From assembly GCA_947624295.1 (NCBI GenBank), contig CANQJV010000003.1:55651-119650 (forward strand): a DNA stretch of 64,000 nucleotides, read 5' to 3'. Source of the DNA: an uncultured Ruminococcus sp. GTDB taxonomy: Bacteria > Bacillota > Clostridia > Oscillospirales > Ruminococcaceae. Within the stretch, counting starts at the first letter, position 1. Every line of letters begins with the position of its first letter. The position numbers were made by a program, and so were the translations under genes. The notes beneath the pieces are model-generated. The model searched no databases. It worked only from the letters and a program-made list of their open reading frames with translations, and was not told the DNA's origin. Of the stretch, positions 1 to 8,353 are shown piece after piece.

Positions 1-1
1 A

Positions 2-787
2 GGCACATCAGGCGCAAATTCAGAAACTGCTGCACGTCTTATTTTCGGCGGAAAACAACTGACTTTCTACAAAACTTTCGAGGAAGTTTTTTCAGCCGTG
101 CAGTCAGGTGAAATTGATTACGGTGTATTGCCTGTACACAATTCAACAGAAGGTTCAGTAAACAGCACATATGATTTAATGGCTAAATACAGCGTTTATA
201 CTGTAAAAGAGGTATGTGTTGAGATAAATCACTGCCTTGCCACGAAAAACAATATTTCACTTGATGACATAGATACAGTTTACTCGCACCCGCAGGCAAT
301 TGCACAATGTTGTGATTTCCTCACGGCACACGGGCTGAAAACAAGCGAATACGGCAATACAGCGACAGCTGCCGAAATGGTATTTAACAGTACCGAAAAT
401 ATCGCTGCTATTTGTTCAGTGGAATGCGCTGAAAAAATCGGTCTGCACATAGTCGCCGAAAATATCGCTGACTGTTCAGTAAACCGCACAAGATTTATCT
501 GTATTGCACGTGATATGCAAGTTGCACCTGATGCGGATACGATTTCAGTCATGATAAAAATCCCCGATACAGAGGGAAGTTTGTACAGACTTTTAACAAA
601 ATTCTATGTAAACGGTATGAATTTACAGAAAATCGAAAGCAGACCCTTGAAAGACGGCAGTTTTAACGTTATGTTTTATCTTGATTTTGACGGTAAAATA
701 AACGACCCTGCTGTAAAGGCACTGATGAACGATTTAGCTGGAAATGTCGAATATTTCAGATTTCTCGGCACTTTTAAGAACGAATAG
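2..787 (+). CDS. pheA: Prephenate dehydratase with C-terminal ACT domain (5' end outside window)
   Basis: Converts prephenate to phenylpyruvate in phenylalanine synthesis in the cytoplasm. The frame is already open at base 2, and the 261 visible residues start inside the dehydratase domain (GTSGANSETAA), so the first residues, and any fused chorismate mutase domain, lie outside the window. Visible motifs are the substrate-binding stretch VLPVHNSTEGSV, the catalytic TRF motif (VNRTRFICIA, around base 480-510) and an ACT domain from about base 540 with the ESRP phenylalanine-binding motif, so feedback inhibition by phenylalanine is expected from the family. It stops 16 bp before metH, probably in the same operon. 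Whether the full protein is monofunctional or a P-protein cannot be seen here. Confidence 0.93.
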   Translation, partial: GTSGANSETAARLIFGGKQLTFYKTFEEVFSAVQSGEIDYGVLPVHNSTEGSVNSTYDLMAKYSVYTVKEVCVEINHCLATKNNISLDDIDTVYSHPQAIAQCCDFLTAHGLKTSEYGNTATAAEMVFNSTENIAAICSVECAEKIGLHIVAENIADCSVNRTRFICIARDMQVAPDADTISVMIKIPDTEGSLYRLLTKFYVNGMNLQKIESRPLKDGSFNVMFYLDFDGKINDPAVKALMNDLAGNVEYFRFLGTFKNE

Positions 788-803
788 TTGAATAGGTGAT
801 TAT

Positions 804-3158
804 ATGAAAGAAAATTTTTTTGACTTACTCGAAAAATCAGAATTTGTTTTTCTTGACGGCGGAATGGGTACAATGTTACAATCTATGGGCGTTGAGAGCC
901 ATATCCCTGAACTGCTGAACATTAAAAACCCTGAAATTATCACGGATATACACAAACAGTACATCAATGCAGGAGCAGATATAATTTACGCAAATACTTT
1001 CGGAGCAAATGCCCTGAAACTCAACGGGAGCGGTTACACTGTTGCTGACGTTGTTTCGGCAGGAGTGGAAAACGCCCTGAAAGCAGGGAATGCAATTGTT
1101 GCGCTTGATATGGGTTCACTCGGGCAACTGCTTGAGCCGTCAGGCACGCTGAAATTCGAACAGGCTTATGAACTGTATAAGGAAATCGTTATTGCAGGTT
1201 CACAAGCTGATTTGATTGTAATAGAAACAATGACCGACTTATACGAAGTAAAAGCAGCACTTCTTGCAGCAAAAGAAAATTCCGATAAGCCTGTACTCGT
1301 AACGATGACATTCGAGGAAAATATGCGTACTTTTACGGGAGTATCACCCGAATGCATGATTGCTGTACTGGAGGGACTGGGAGCTGATGCTGTAGGCGTG
1401 AACTGTTCGCTTGGACCTGACGAGTTATACCCTGTTATCGAGAAAATATGTTCTCTTACGACTTTACCTGTAATCGCCAAACCAAACGCTGGACTTCCCG
1501 ACCCTGTAACGAATAAATTCAGCGTAACACCGGAGCAATTTGCTGAAAGTGCGGTGAAACTTGCGAAAGCAGGCGTGAAAATTTTCGGAGGCTGCTGCGG
1601 AACTACTCCGGCACATATATCAGCTGTTATAGATGCTCTTTCAGGAACAGAGTACACTCCGCAGGATATTGTTAAAAAAAGCGTTGTATGTTCGGCAGTG
1701 AATTGCGTTGAAATAAATCAGCCACGTGTTATAGGCGAAAGAATCAACCCTACAGGCAAAAAGCGTTTCAAACAGGCGTTGATAGAACACGATATAGACT
1801 ATATTCTCTCGCAGGCTGTAGAACAAGTCCACGCCGGTGCTGAAATACTTGATGTGAACGTAGGTTTGCCTGATATTGACGAAAAAGAAATGATGACAGA
1901 AGCTGTCAAGGCGATACAAGGCGTATGTGATGCCCCATTACAGCTTGATTCCACTATTCCTGCTGTACTTGAGGCAGGACTGAGAGTATACAACGGTAAA
2001 GCTATTGTTAATTCAGTAAACGGTGAGGACGAATCGCTTGATTCAATACTTCCGCTTGTGAAAAAATACGGTGCAGCTGTTGTCGGGCTTACGCTTGACA
2101 AGAACGGTATTCCTAAAAAGGCTGAGGAACGTTTTGCGATTGCGGTAAAAATAATGAACAGGGCGATAGAATACGGTATTCCGAAAGAAGATGTATTTAT
2201 AGACTGCCTTACTCTCACGGCATCAGCGGAGCAGGACGGTGTCCCTGAAACGCTCAACGCACTTCATAGAGTAAAAAAAGAACTCGGGCTGAAAACTGTC
2301 CTTGGCGTATCGAATATATCGTTCGGCTTGCCTGAACGTGAAACTATTACACGTACTTTCCTTACAATGGCTTTGCAGATGGGACTTGACTTGCCTATTA
2401 TAAACCCGAATGTTGATTCAATCATAGGTGCTGTCCGTGCGTATAGACTTCTTGCGGGTATAGACAAAGATTCGCAGGAATTTATATCAATATACGCAAA
2501 TCAGCCTGTACAAAAGCCCGTAATTACAGAGAAATCCGCTCCTGACCTGATATATGCAGTAGAAAACGGCTTGAAAACAGATGCCGTGAATGCTGTAAAA
2601 GAATTAACAAAAGCAGTCGAGCCGATGGACATTATAAACAATTACCTTATTCCTGCACTTGATTCCGCAGGCGAAAAATTCGAAAAGGGTACTATATTTC
2701 TTCCGCAGCTTATCCTGACCGCAGGTTCAGCGCAGGCTTGTTTTGACGTAATCAAAGAAAAACTTGCTGATAACGGCGAAAAAACAGTATCAAAGGGCGA
2801 AATTGTCCTTGCAACAGTAAAGGGCGATATTCACGACATAGGCAAGAATATTGTAAAAGTTTTACTTGAAAGCTACGGATTCACTGTAATTGATTTAGGG
2901 AAAGACGTTCCGCCTGAAACTATAGTAAATACAGCGATTTCCCGTAAAGTCAGACTCGTCGGTTTATCGGCACTTATGACAACTACACTGTCCTCAATGG
3001 CTGAAACCGTCGCACTTCTCAACGAAAAATACCCCGAATGCAAAACAGTTGTAGGAGGTGCTGTACTTACAGCCTCATACGCTGAACAGATTCATGCTGA
3101 TTTCTATGCGAAAGATGCGAAACAAACAGTAGATATAGCAGGAGAAATATATTCCTGA
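804..3158 (+). CDS. metH: Cobalamin-dependent methionine synthase, short form without reactivation domain
   Basis: Transfers a methyl group from methyltetrahydrofolate through cobalamin to homocysteine. The 784 residues hold three of the four modules of classical MetH: a homocysteine/zinc domain (about 1-290, zinc ligands C201, C264 and C265 in GVNCSLGP and GGCCGTTP), a pterin-binding domain starting near VIGERINPTG (309), and a cobalamin cap plus binding domain with DIHDIG (H677 as lower axial ligand). The protein ends after the cobalamin domain, so the C-terminal S-adenosylmethionine reactivation module of the roughly 1200-residue E. coli enzyme is absent. Short forms of this kind occur in clostridia, and repair of oxidised cobalamin is then expected from a separate protein. 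A GGTGATT ribosome site precedes the ATG. It follows pheA closely. Confidence 0.93.
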   Translation: MKENFFDLLEKSEFVFLDGGMGTMLQSMGVESHIPELLNIKNPEIITDIHKQYINAGADIIYANTFGANALKLNGSGYTVADVVSAGVENALKAGNAIVALDMGSLGQLLEPSGTLKFEQAYELYKEIVIAGSQADLIVIETMTDLYEVKAALLAAKENSDKPVLVTMTFEENMRTFTGVSPECMIAVLEGLGADAVGVNCSLGPDELYPVIEKICSLTTLPVIAKPNAGLPDPVTNKFSVTPEQFAESAVKLAKAGVKIFGGCCGTTPAHISAVIDALSGTEYTPQDIVKKSVVCSAVNCVEINQPRVIGERINPTGKKRFKQALIEHDIDYILSQAVEQVHAGAEILDVNVGLPDIDEKEMMTEAVKAIQGVCDAPLQLDSTIPAVLEAGLRVYNGKAIVNSVNGEDESLDSILPLVKKYGAAVVGLTLDKNGIPKKAEERFAIAVKIMNRAIEYGIPKEDVFIDCLTLTASAEQDGVPETLNALHRVKKELGLKTVLGVSNISFGLPERETITRTFLTMALQMGLDLPIINPNVDSIIGAVRAYRLLAGIDKDSQEFISIYANQPVQKPVITEKSAPDLIYAVENGLKTDAVNAVKELTKAVEPMDIINNYLIPALDSAGEKFEKGTIFLPQLILTAGSAQACFDVIKEKLADNGEKTVSKGEIVLATVKGDIHDIGKNIVKVLLESYGFTVIDLGKDVPPETIVNTAISRKVRLVGLSALMTTTLSSMAETVALLNEKYPECKTVVGGAVLTASYAEQIHADFYAKDAKQTVDIAGEIYS

Positions 3159-3213
3159 TTTGAAAATCAGCTATATACCGTATTTTCTGACCATAAGAAA
3201 ACGAGGTGATTTC

Positions 3214-3600
3214 GTGGACTTGCTTATCATGATAGTTTGCATAATGGGAATATGGTTATGGGCAGAGGCTTGTAAAGCACCAAAATCAAAGCCTAAGCCT
3301 AAAGATGACCCCGATAAGAAAACTCAGGAAAAATTTGCCGTGCAGATACTCAAAAAAAAGACATCTCCCGAAGAAATTGCCGAAAAAGAAGGTTACGATA
3401 TAGAACATATAAAGCAATGGGTTCAGGAATATACTGATTATGCCGTGAAATACTCATTCGATGCGAAAAAAATAAACGCCCATATAGACAGTCTTACAGA
3501 CGATATAGCTTTCCTCAAACAAATATGCCGTGAATATATAGGTGACGACTGGGAAGAAAAAACTGATTACCAGAACCGCACAAGAAATAAATATAAATAA
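3214..3600 (+). CDS. Small membrane-anchored protein with HTH-like and helical segment
   Basis: No family recognised. I chose the GTG at 3214 because GAGGTGAT sits 4 bp upstream; the frame is open further back but has no ribosome site there. The 128-residue product starts with one hydrophobic helix (LLIMIVCIMGIWLWA), then a short Lys/Pro-rich linker, then a charged helical part. The segment SPEEIAEKEGYDIEHIKQW looks like the helix-turn-helix start of transposase OrfA or sigma-like proteins, followed by helices that could form a short coiled coil (KINAHIDSLTDDIAFLKQI). A membrane-tethered DNA- or protein-binding role is only inference. It is 55 bp downstream of metH and probably in the same transcript. 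Confidence 0.7.
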   Translation: MDLLIMIVCIMGIWLWAEACKAPKSKPKPKDDPDKKTQEKFAVQILKKKTSPEEIAEKEGYDIEHIKQWVQEYTDYAVKYSFDAKKINAHIDSLTDDIAFLKQICREYIGDDWEEKTDYQNRTRNKYK

Positions 3601-3712
3601 ATATAACAAATTAAAACTAATTTAACAATTATTTTTCTTGTGGGTTAATATATTGGTCGTTTTTACTAAATATTTTCGGAATATTTCTACACTGCAAATT
3701 TCACAAAAATCA

Positions 3713-3741
3713 TTGACCTTTTTTGAACAATGTGTTACAAT
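3713..3741 (+). promoter_or_regulatory. Predicted sigma-A promoter of the cellulosome locus
   Basis: TTGACC at 3713-3718, a 17-bp spacer and TACAAT at 3736-3741. The start point should fall near 3748, giving a leader of about 70 nt before the GH5 gene at 3818. The preceding gene ends at 3600 and the 217-bp gap contains no other gene. The endoglucanase and the next gene are only 24 bp apart and probably share this transcript. Confidence 0.7.
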
Positions 3742-3817
3742 TAGTTAAACGGGAAAATTTTTTGCACTGTAGTTTTTTCGTGATGTTATAAATATAATTT
3801 TTTCGGAGGGAATTAAA

Positions 3818-5956
3818 ATGATTAAATCAAAAATTACACGTTTTGTAAGCATGGTTTCAGCTGCTGCCTGCGTAACAGCTTGTGTCAATTTCTCATCTTT
3901 CGTTGATATTTCGGAGGCTGTTGAAGTAAAAACTGCTTTCGAAATAACTGAAGATATGGGACTTGGCTGGAATCTCGGCAACACTTTTGACTCATACAAT
4001 AACAAAGTTGACAAAATGGGTCTTGAGGCTGAAACAACTTGGGGCAATCCTAAAACTACAAACGAAATGCTTGACGCTGTAAAGGCAAAAGGTTTCAATA
4101 CAATACGTGTTCCTGTAACGTGGTATCAGCACGTTGACGAAAATTACACTATTGATGCTGAATGGCTTGCACGTGTAAAAGAAGTTGTTGACCACTGCTA
4201 TAACAACGGTATGTATGTTATCCTTAATCTTCACCACGAAGAACCATATCAGAACCGTTCAACTCTCGGTGCTGATTACGAGGAAATAAACGGCTATGTT
4301 ACGGCACTCTGGGGACAGCTTGCTGAAACTTTCAAGGATTACGACCAGCACCTTATATTCGAAACAATGAACGAACCTCGTGCAACAGGTACAGACCACG
4401 AATGGTGGGGACCTACTGCTGAAGAAGTTGATACAATTAACAAAATCAACGCAAATTCTCTTGATGTTATCCGTAAAGCAGGCGGTCAGAATGAAACTCG
4501 TCTTGTAATGATGCCGGGTTACTGCGCATCAAGCGATACGTCAATGATGTCAAAAGTTGTCATTCCTGATGACGATTTCGTTGCAGCATCTGTTCACGCT
4601 TATTCACCTTACAGCTTTGCTATGGATGCAACTTATACTGAACACGATACATTTACAGACGCAAATAAAAATGAACTCGTAAGCATTATGGACGGTATCA
4701 GAAAAACTTTCAGCGATAAAGATATTCCTGTAGTCCTTGGCGAATTCAGTGCCTCAAACTTCGATAATACTGATGCAAGATGCGAATGGGCTGAGGCTTA
4801 CCTCACAACTGCTAAAACATTCGGTTTCCCATGTGTTCTCTGGGATAACAACGTTGTATCAAATAACGGCGGTGAGGCTCACGGCTACCTCGACAGAAAA
4901 AATCTCAAATGGTATGATGTTTCAGAACCTGTAGTTGATACAATGGTTAAAATTATAAACGATGATTCAATCGTATGGGGCAGTGAAAGAAAATCACCTG
5001 TTATTGAACACGATGACATTACAACAGGCAAACAGCTCATTGATACAACTTATGACCTCGATGCTTCCGTAAAAGACGGTAACTGCACTCCCGGTCTTAA
5101 TGCAGACTGGACACTTCTTGAAGGCGGTGACGTTGCTGTACAGTATACAGGCGAAGCTCCTGTTATTGCGGTATGCGACGGCGAATGGAACAACTGGACT
5201 GAAATAAAGCCTTATGACGATGTTGACGGTATTGCCTACTACTCATCTGAACATATCAAATCAGCATGGAGCGGTGATACTGCTGATATACAGCACCTTT
5301 TCGTAAGAACCAACAGTAAAACTACTGTTACTGCAATCGCTGTAATTGGCGGAGGAGATGTTGTTGACCCGCCTGAAGACAATACAAAAATCTATAAAGT
5401 TGACATGGCTAACAGAGGCGATTCCGATGTACTCACTTTCACAATCGAGGGTGCAGCAGGCTCAACAACAAACGGTTGTGTAGGCTATATGGGCGAAGAT
5501 TGGGTATCCCTTGAATGGGAAGGCAAAATCGGTGCTGACGGAAAACTTAATGTTGAAGTTGATATTTCTTCCGTTCCAAAGAGCGTAACTTCCGCTGAAA
5601 TCCAGATATGGTGGTGCGATGACGAAAACGGTGAAATGACAACATATAACTTCAAATCAGGCGAAACTGTATCAACAACTACAACAGCACAGCCGTCACC
5701 CGGCACAACTACTACAACTAATTCAGACCTTCCTCCGGCACCTGACGGCTTGATTTGCGGTGATGCTAACGGCGACCATCAAATAAATATGGCTGACGTT
5801 GCTACAATAATCCAGTATATCGGCAACAAAGACGCATATTCTGTTTCAAGCACTAAAGAAGCTGATACAAATGCGGACGGTCAGATAACAGGCGAAGATG
5901 CGCTTATAATACAGCAATACCTTGCAAAAATGTACACTTCACTTCCTGTTAAATAA
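3818..5956 (+). CDS. Secreted GH5 (subfamily 4-like) endoglucanase with C-terminal dockerin
   Basis: Predicted beta-1,4-glucanase acting on cellulose, xyloglucan or mixed-linkage glucan outside the cell. A signal peptide covers about residues 1-34. The catalytic domain (about 40-390) carries GLGWNLGNTFDS, the acid/base in FETMNEP (E186) and the nucleophile in VVLGEFSAS (E309), and closely resembles clostridial GH5_4 enzymes such as EngD by recall. Two beta-rich modules follow (about 395-525 and 530-620) that I cannot assign to a CBM family. A Thr/Pro linker (about 622-645) leads to a type I dockerin with two calcium-loop repeats (DANGDHQINMADV and DTNADGQITGEDA), so the enzyme should dock onto a cohesin. 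It has a strong GGAGG ribosome site. It shares a nearly identical dockerin with the next gene. Confidence 0.92.
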   Translation: MIKSKITRFVSMVSAAACVTACVNFSSFVDISEAVEVKTAFEITEDMGLGWNLGNTFDSYNNKVDKMGLEAETTWGNPKTTNEMLDAVKAKGFNTIRVPVTWYQHVDENYTIDAEWLARVKEVVDHCYNNGMYVILNLHHEEPYQNRSTLGADYEEINGYVTALWGQLAETFKDYDQHLIFETMNEPRATGTDHEWWGPTAEEVDTINKINANSLDVIRKAGGQNETRLVMMPGYCASSDTSMMSKVVIPDDDFVAASVHAYSPYSFAMDATYTEHDTFTDANKNELVSIMDGIRKTFSDKDIPVVLGEFSASNFDNTDARCEWAEAYLTTAKTFGFPCVLWDNNVVSNNGGEAHGYLDRKNLKWYDVSEPVVDTMVKIINDDSIVWGSERKSPVIEHDDITTGKQLIDTTYDLDASVKDGNCTPGLNADWTLLEGGDVAVQYTGEAPVIAVCDGEWNNWTEIKPYDDVDGIAYYSSEHIKSAWSGDTADIQHLFVRTNSKTTVTAIAVIGGGDVVDPPEDNTKIYKVDMANRGDSDVLTFTIEGAAGSTTNGCVGYMGEDWVSLEWEGKIGADGKLNVEVDISSVPKSVTSAEIQIWWCDDENGEMTTYNFKSGETVSTTTTAQPSPGTTTTTNSDLPPAPDGLICGDANGDHQINMADVATIIQYIGNKDAYSVSSTKEADTNADGQITGEDALIIQQYLAKMYTSLPVK

Positions 5957-5980
5957 TTTTCAGAAAGGGCATATGTAACA

Positions 5981-7279
5981 ATGAAAACATTCAGAAAAAT
6001 TATGACTTCAGTCGTTTCATTAGGAGTACTTCTTTCATCTGTTCCATATTCTACATCAGCATCAGAATATGATTACCACAACGGTTTTACTTCGGAGGAA
6101 ATTCTTGCCTCTGAAGTAAAGCCCAAAATCACCGTACAAAGCGAATGCATTTCCATTGATGAGGCGAAAACACACCCTTTAAGATCTATCAATATTTCAG
6201 TGGAGGGTGCTGACAAAAAATATGCTACAACATCACTTCACTTATACTATGACCGACGTCTTGAAATAGCTCGTAACCGTGTAGGTGCGCTTGATGTTGT
6301 TGCAGGACCTGCGTGGGAATATCTCGCCGTACAGCCTGCAATAGAAGACCCCTCTGCTGCTGAACAAGGTATGAACGGAATTTTTATAGGTTCATCAGGC
6401 GGAGCAGATAACGGTCTTGACGGAGTTATGTTCAATATTACTTTTATTCTCCCCGATGATGTGAGAGAGAGCGATATTTTCCCTATAGACATAGTCTATA
6501 AAAACAGTTCGGAGGCAGGAGATATTTTCAATAATGCCAAGAAAACCGATGAAGGTCAGTTAATGCAGGCATATGCTTTCACATACGGCATATATAACGG
6601 TTCTGAAACGAAATTTGTTCCTGATGAAGAAGACGTACGGAAATGTTACGATCTTAGTTATGATATATCTTCAGACGATGACGGATATATAGCAATTGAA
6701 GAACTGGCAACAACAACAACCAGATTACCCGAGACTACTACCACAACAACTACCACCACTACAACAACTACCACCACTACAACAACTACTAAAGCAACAA
6801 CAACTACAACAACTACAGCTACAACTATACCTCTTGAAATTATTCCGTCAGAAGTAAATATGGCTGTTGGTGACACAAATAAACTCGCAATAATAGGTGC
6901 TAAAAATATATCTGATGTTATGTGGACAAGTAAAGATACTTCTGTTGCAACTGTTGATGAAAACGGAAATGTTACCGCAAAAAAAGCAGGTAACGTTGAA
7001 ATATATGCTGTTTATAACGGCAGCGTCGCAAAATGCAAGGTAAATGTCATTGATAATGATAATGATATAAATTATGGTGATGCTAACGGCGACCACGAAA
7101 TAAATATGGCTGATGTCGCTACAATAATCCAGTATATCGGCAACAAAGACGCATATTCCGTTACTGACACTAAAGGTGCTGATACAAATGCGGACGGTCA
7201 GATAACAGGTGAAGATGCGCTTATAGTACAGCAATACCTTGCAAAAATTCACAAAAAATTACCCGTGACATCTTCTTGA
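5981..7279 (+). CDS. Secreted cohesin-like / BIG2 / dockerin adaptor protein
   Basis: Probably a small adaptor scaffoldin, comparable in layout to ScaC of R. flavefaciens. The 432 residues show a signal peptide (about 1-27), a cohesin-like beta-sandwich (about 45-235, with YATTSLHLYYD, GVMFNITFILP and GYIAIEE), a linker of nearly pure Thr (about 245-285), a bacterial Ig-like BIG2 domain (TSVATVDENGNVTAKKAG) and a type I dockerin (about 367-432) almost identical to that of the upstream enzyme. Compared with the downstream paralogue, about 30 extra residues (SETKFVPDEEDVRKCYD...) sit just before the final GYIAIE strand of the cohesin. It would bind one dockerin protein and itself dock onto another scaffoldin. 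The cohesin call rests on pattern recognition, not a profile search. Confidence 0.78.
   Translation: MKTFRKIMTSVVSLGVLLSSVPYSTSASEYDYHNGFTSEEILASEVKPKITVQSECISIDEAKTHPLRSINISVEGADKKYATTSLHLYYDRRLEIARNRVGALDVVAGPAWEYLAVQPAIEDPSAAEQGMNGIFIGSSGGADNGLDGVMFNITFILPDDVRESDIFPIDIVYKNSSEAGDIFNNAKKTDEGQLMQAYAFTYGIYNGSETKFVPDEEDVRKCYDLSYDISSDDDGYIAIEELATTTTRLPETTTTTTTTTTTTTTTTTTTKATTTTTTTATTIPLEIIPSEVNMAVGDTNKLAIIGAKNISDVMWTSKDTSVATVDENGNVTAKKAGNVEIYAVYNGSVAKCKVNVIDNDNDINYGDANGDHEINMADVATIIQYIGNKDAYSVTDTKGADTNADGQITGEDALIVQQYLAKIHKKLPVTSS
6743..6789 (+). repeat. 18-bp tandem repeat coding for poly-Thr linker
   Basis: Unit ACAACAACTACCACCACT, two full copies (6743-6760, 6761-6778) and a partial third. 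It lies inside a longer ACN-codon tract (about 6708-6830) encoding the linker of the cohesin/dockerin protein. Such tracts can change in length by slippage without breaking the frame. Confidence 0.85.
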
Positions 7280-7298
7280 TTCATAATATACCTCCAGC

Positions 7299-7328
7299 AA
7301 AAGCTCCGTTTGAAAAAGCGGGGCTTTT
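7299..7328 (+). terminator. Intrinsic terminator after the adaptor gene
   Basis: AAAAGCTCCG, a 10-nt spacer including A-rich loop, then CGGGGCTTTT: a GC-containing stem followed by a T-run, 20 bp after the stop codon at 7279. It separates the first two cellulosome genes from the third, which has its own promoter. Confidence 0.75.
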
Positions 7329-7389
7329 GTAATGGACTGGCGATTTATTCACAATAAGTTAATATTTATATTTAATTTTATCAAAACTA

Positions 7390-7418
7390 TTGTAATATCA
7401 TAAAAAGTGTGTTATAAT
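7390..7418 (+). promoter_or_regulatory. Predicted sigma-A promoter of the second adaptor gene
   Basis: TTGTAA at 7390-7395, a 17-bp spacer and a perfect TATAAT at 7413-7418. The expected leader to the ATG at 7453 is only about 28 nt. Confidence 0.75.
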
Positions 7419-7452
7419 AATAAAAAAATATAAATTGAAAGGAAATTTGTAT

Positions 7453-8292
7453 ATGATATTACCAAAAAAATTTTTTACTGCTGTTTTCGCTTGTATGACA
7501 GTATTTTCAATTATCCCTGCAAACACTTCCGCCGGAGAAATATATCATTTCACTGATGAGGAAATTGATTCCGCACCCGTAAAGCCTGAACTTACAATTG
7601 ACAAAAAAATAATCAGCAAAGAAGAATTAGAAGCAAATCATAATCAGGTTGAAATTTCATTGAATGTAAGCGGTGCTGATATGGAATACGCCGCAACAGG
7701 ACTGCACATATGCTATGATAACCGCCTTACTGTTTCCGACAAAAATACAGGTTCTGCATTAAGTTACCTGAGTACGATGATATCCGAACAAAAATCGCCT
7801 GATAATCCCGAAATGAACGAGATTTTCATTTCAACGTATGGTACTTCGTGCATTGGCAGGGACGGTACTATGTTTAACTTTACTTTTACAGTGCCTGACG
7901 ACGCTGAAAACGGTGACATATACCCGATTGAAATTATATACAAAGAAAATGAAAAAACTGCTGATATATTCAGCAATGTGTCCAATAACAGAGATGGACA
8001 GCTTATGTCGGCGTATGTATTCAAAAACGGTATCAACAACGGTTATATTGCGATTGAATCCGAAGAAGATACTGCTGTAACGTGCGGTGATGCTAATTGT
8101 GATGGTGCAGTCAATATTGCAGATGCCGCCGCAATCATTCAGCATATCGGCAATAATGACATATATGCTCTTAGTGATTCAGGTATTAAAAACTCTGATA
8201 CAAATGCAGACAGGCAAATCACTGGTGAAGATGCGCTTATAATACAGGAATTTGTTGCAGGATTATATGAAAATCTGCCTGTAATTGAATAA
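7453..8292 (+). CDS. Secreted cohesin-like / dockerin protein (short adaptor)
   Basis: Second adaptor-type protein, 279 residues from the ATG at 7453, preceded by AAAGGA at 8 bp; an in-frame TTG further upstream overlaps that ribosome site and was not used. A signal peptide (about 1-27) is followed by a cohesin-like domain (about 35-205; YAATGLHICYD, GTMFNFTFTVP, NGYIAIE) and then directly by a dockerin (CGDANCDGAVNIADA and DTNADRQITGEDA). The long Thr linker and BIG2 domain of the neighbour are missing. The second calcium loop has Arg where the other two dockerins in this window have Gly (DTNADR versus DTNADG), which might weaken calcium binding. It may link enzymes to a scaffoldin. It is a diverged paralogue of the gene at 5981. 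Confidence 0.78.
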   Translation: MILPKKFFTAVFACMTVFSIIPANTSAGEIYHFTDEEIDSAPVKPELTIDKKIISKEELEANHNQVEISLNVSGADMEYAATGLHICYDNRLTVSDKNTGSALSYLSTMISEQKSPDNPEMNEIFISTYGTSCIGRDGTMFNFTFTVPDDAENGDIYPIEIIYKENEKTADIFSNVSNNRDGQLMSAYVFKNGINNGYIAIESEEDTAVTCGDANCDGAVNIADAAAIIQHIGNNDIYALSDSGIKNSDTNADRQITGEDALIIQEFVAGLYENLPVIE

Positions 8293-8310
8293 ATCAACAT
8301 AAAAATCTCT

Positions 8311-8347
8311 TGCCTTTCATATAATTAAATAATTGAAAGGCAGGAGG
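8311..8347 (+). promoter_or_regulatory. Stem-loop abutting the feoB ribosome binding site
   Basis: Perfect 9-bp inverted repeat TGCCTTTCA (8311-8319) and TGAAAGGCA (8334-8342) with an AT-only 14-nt loop. The 3' arm runs into the AGGAGG ribosome site (8342-8347) of feoB. It could be a DNA operator or a weak terminator for the upstream gene; it does not match Fur or DtxR consensus sites that I know. No clear promoter is visible in the 61-bp gap. Confidence 0.4.
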
Positions 8348-8353
8348 TTTTTT

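Noticed and set aside
98..787. A GTG start at 98 for the prephenate dehydratase
   Set aside because: The same frame is open to base 2 and encodes conserved dehydratase sequence (GTSGANSETAA) before it, so the true start is outside the window.
6658..6876. Open frame with a poly-valine run opposite the Thr linker
   Set aside because: It is the complement of the ACN-rich satellite and not a plausible protein.
8320..8333. Promoter in the feoB hairpin loop (TATAAT)
   Set aside because: A TATAAT is present but no acceptable -35 box lies 16-18 bp upstream.
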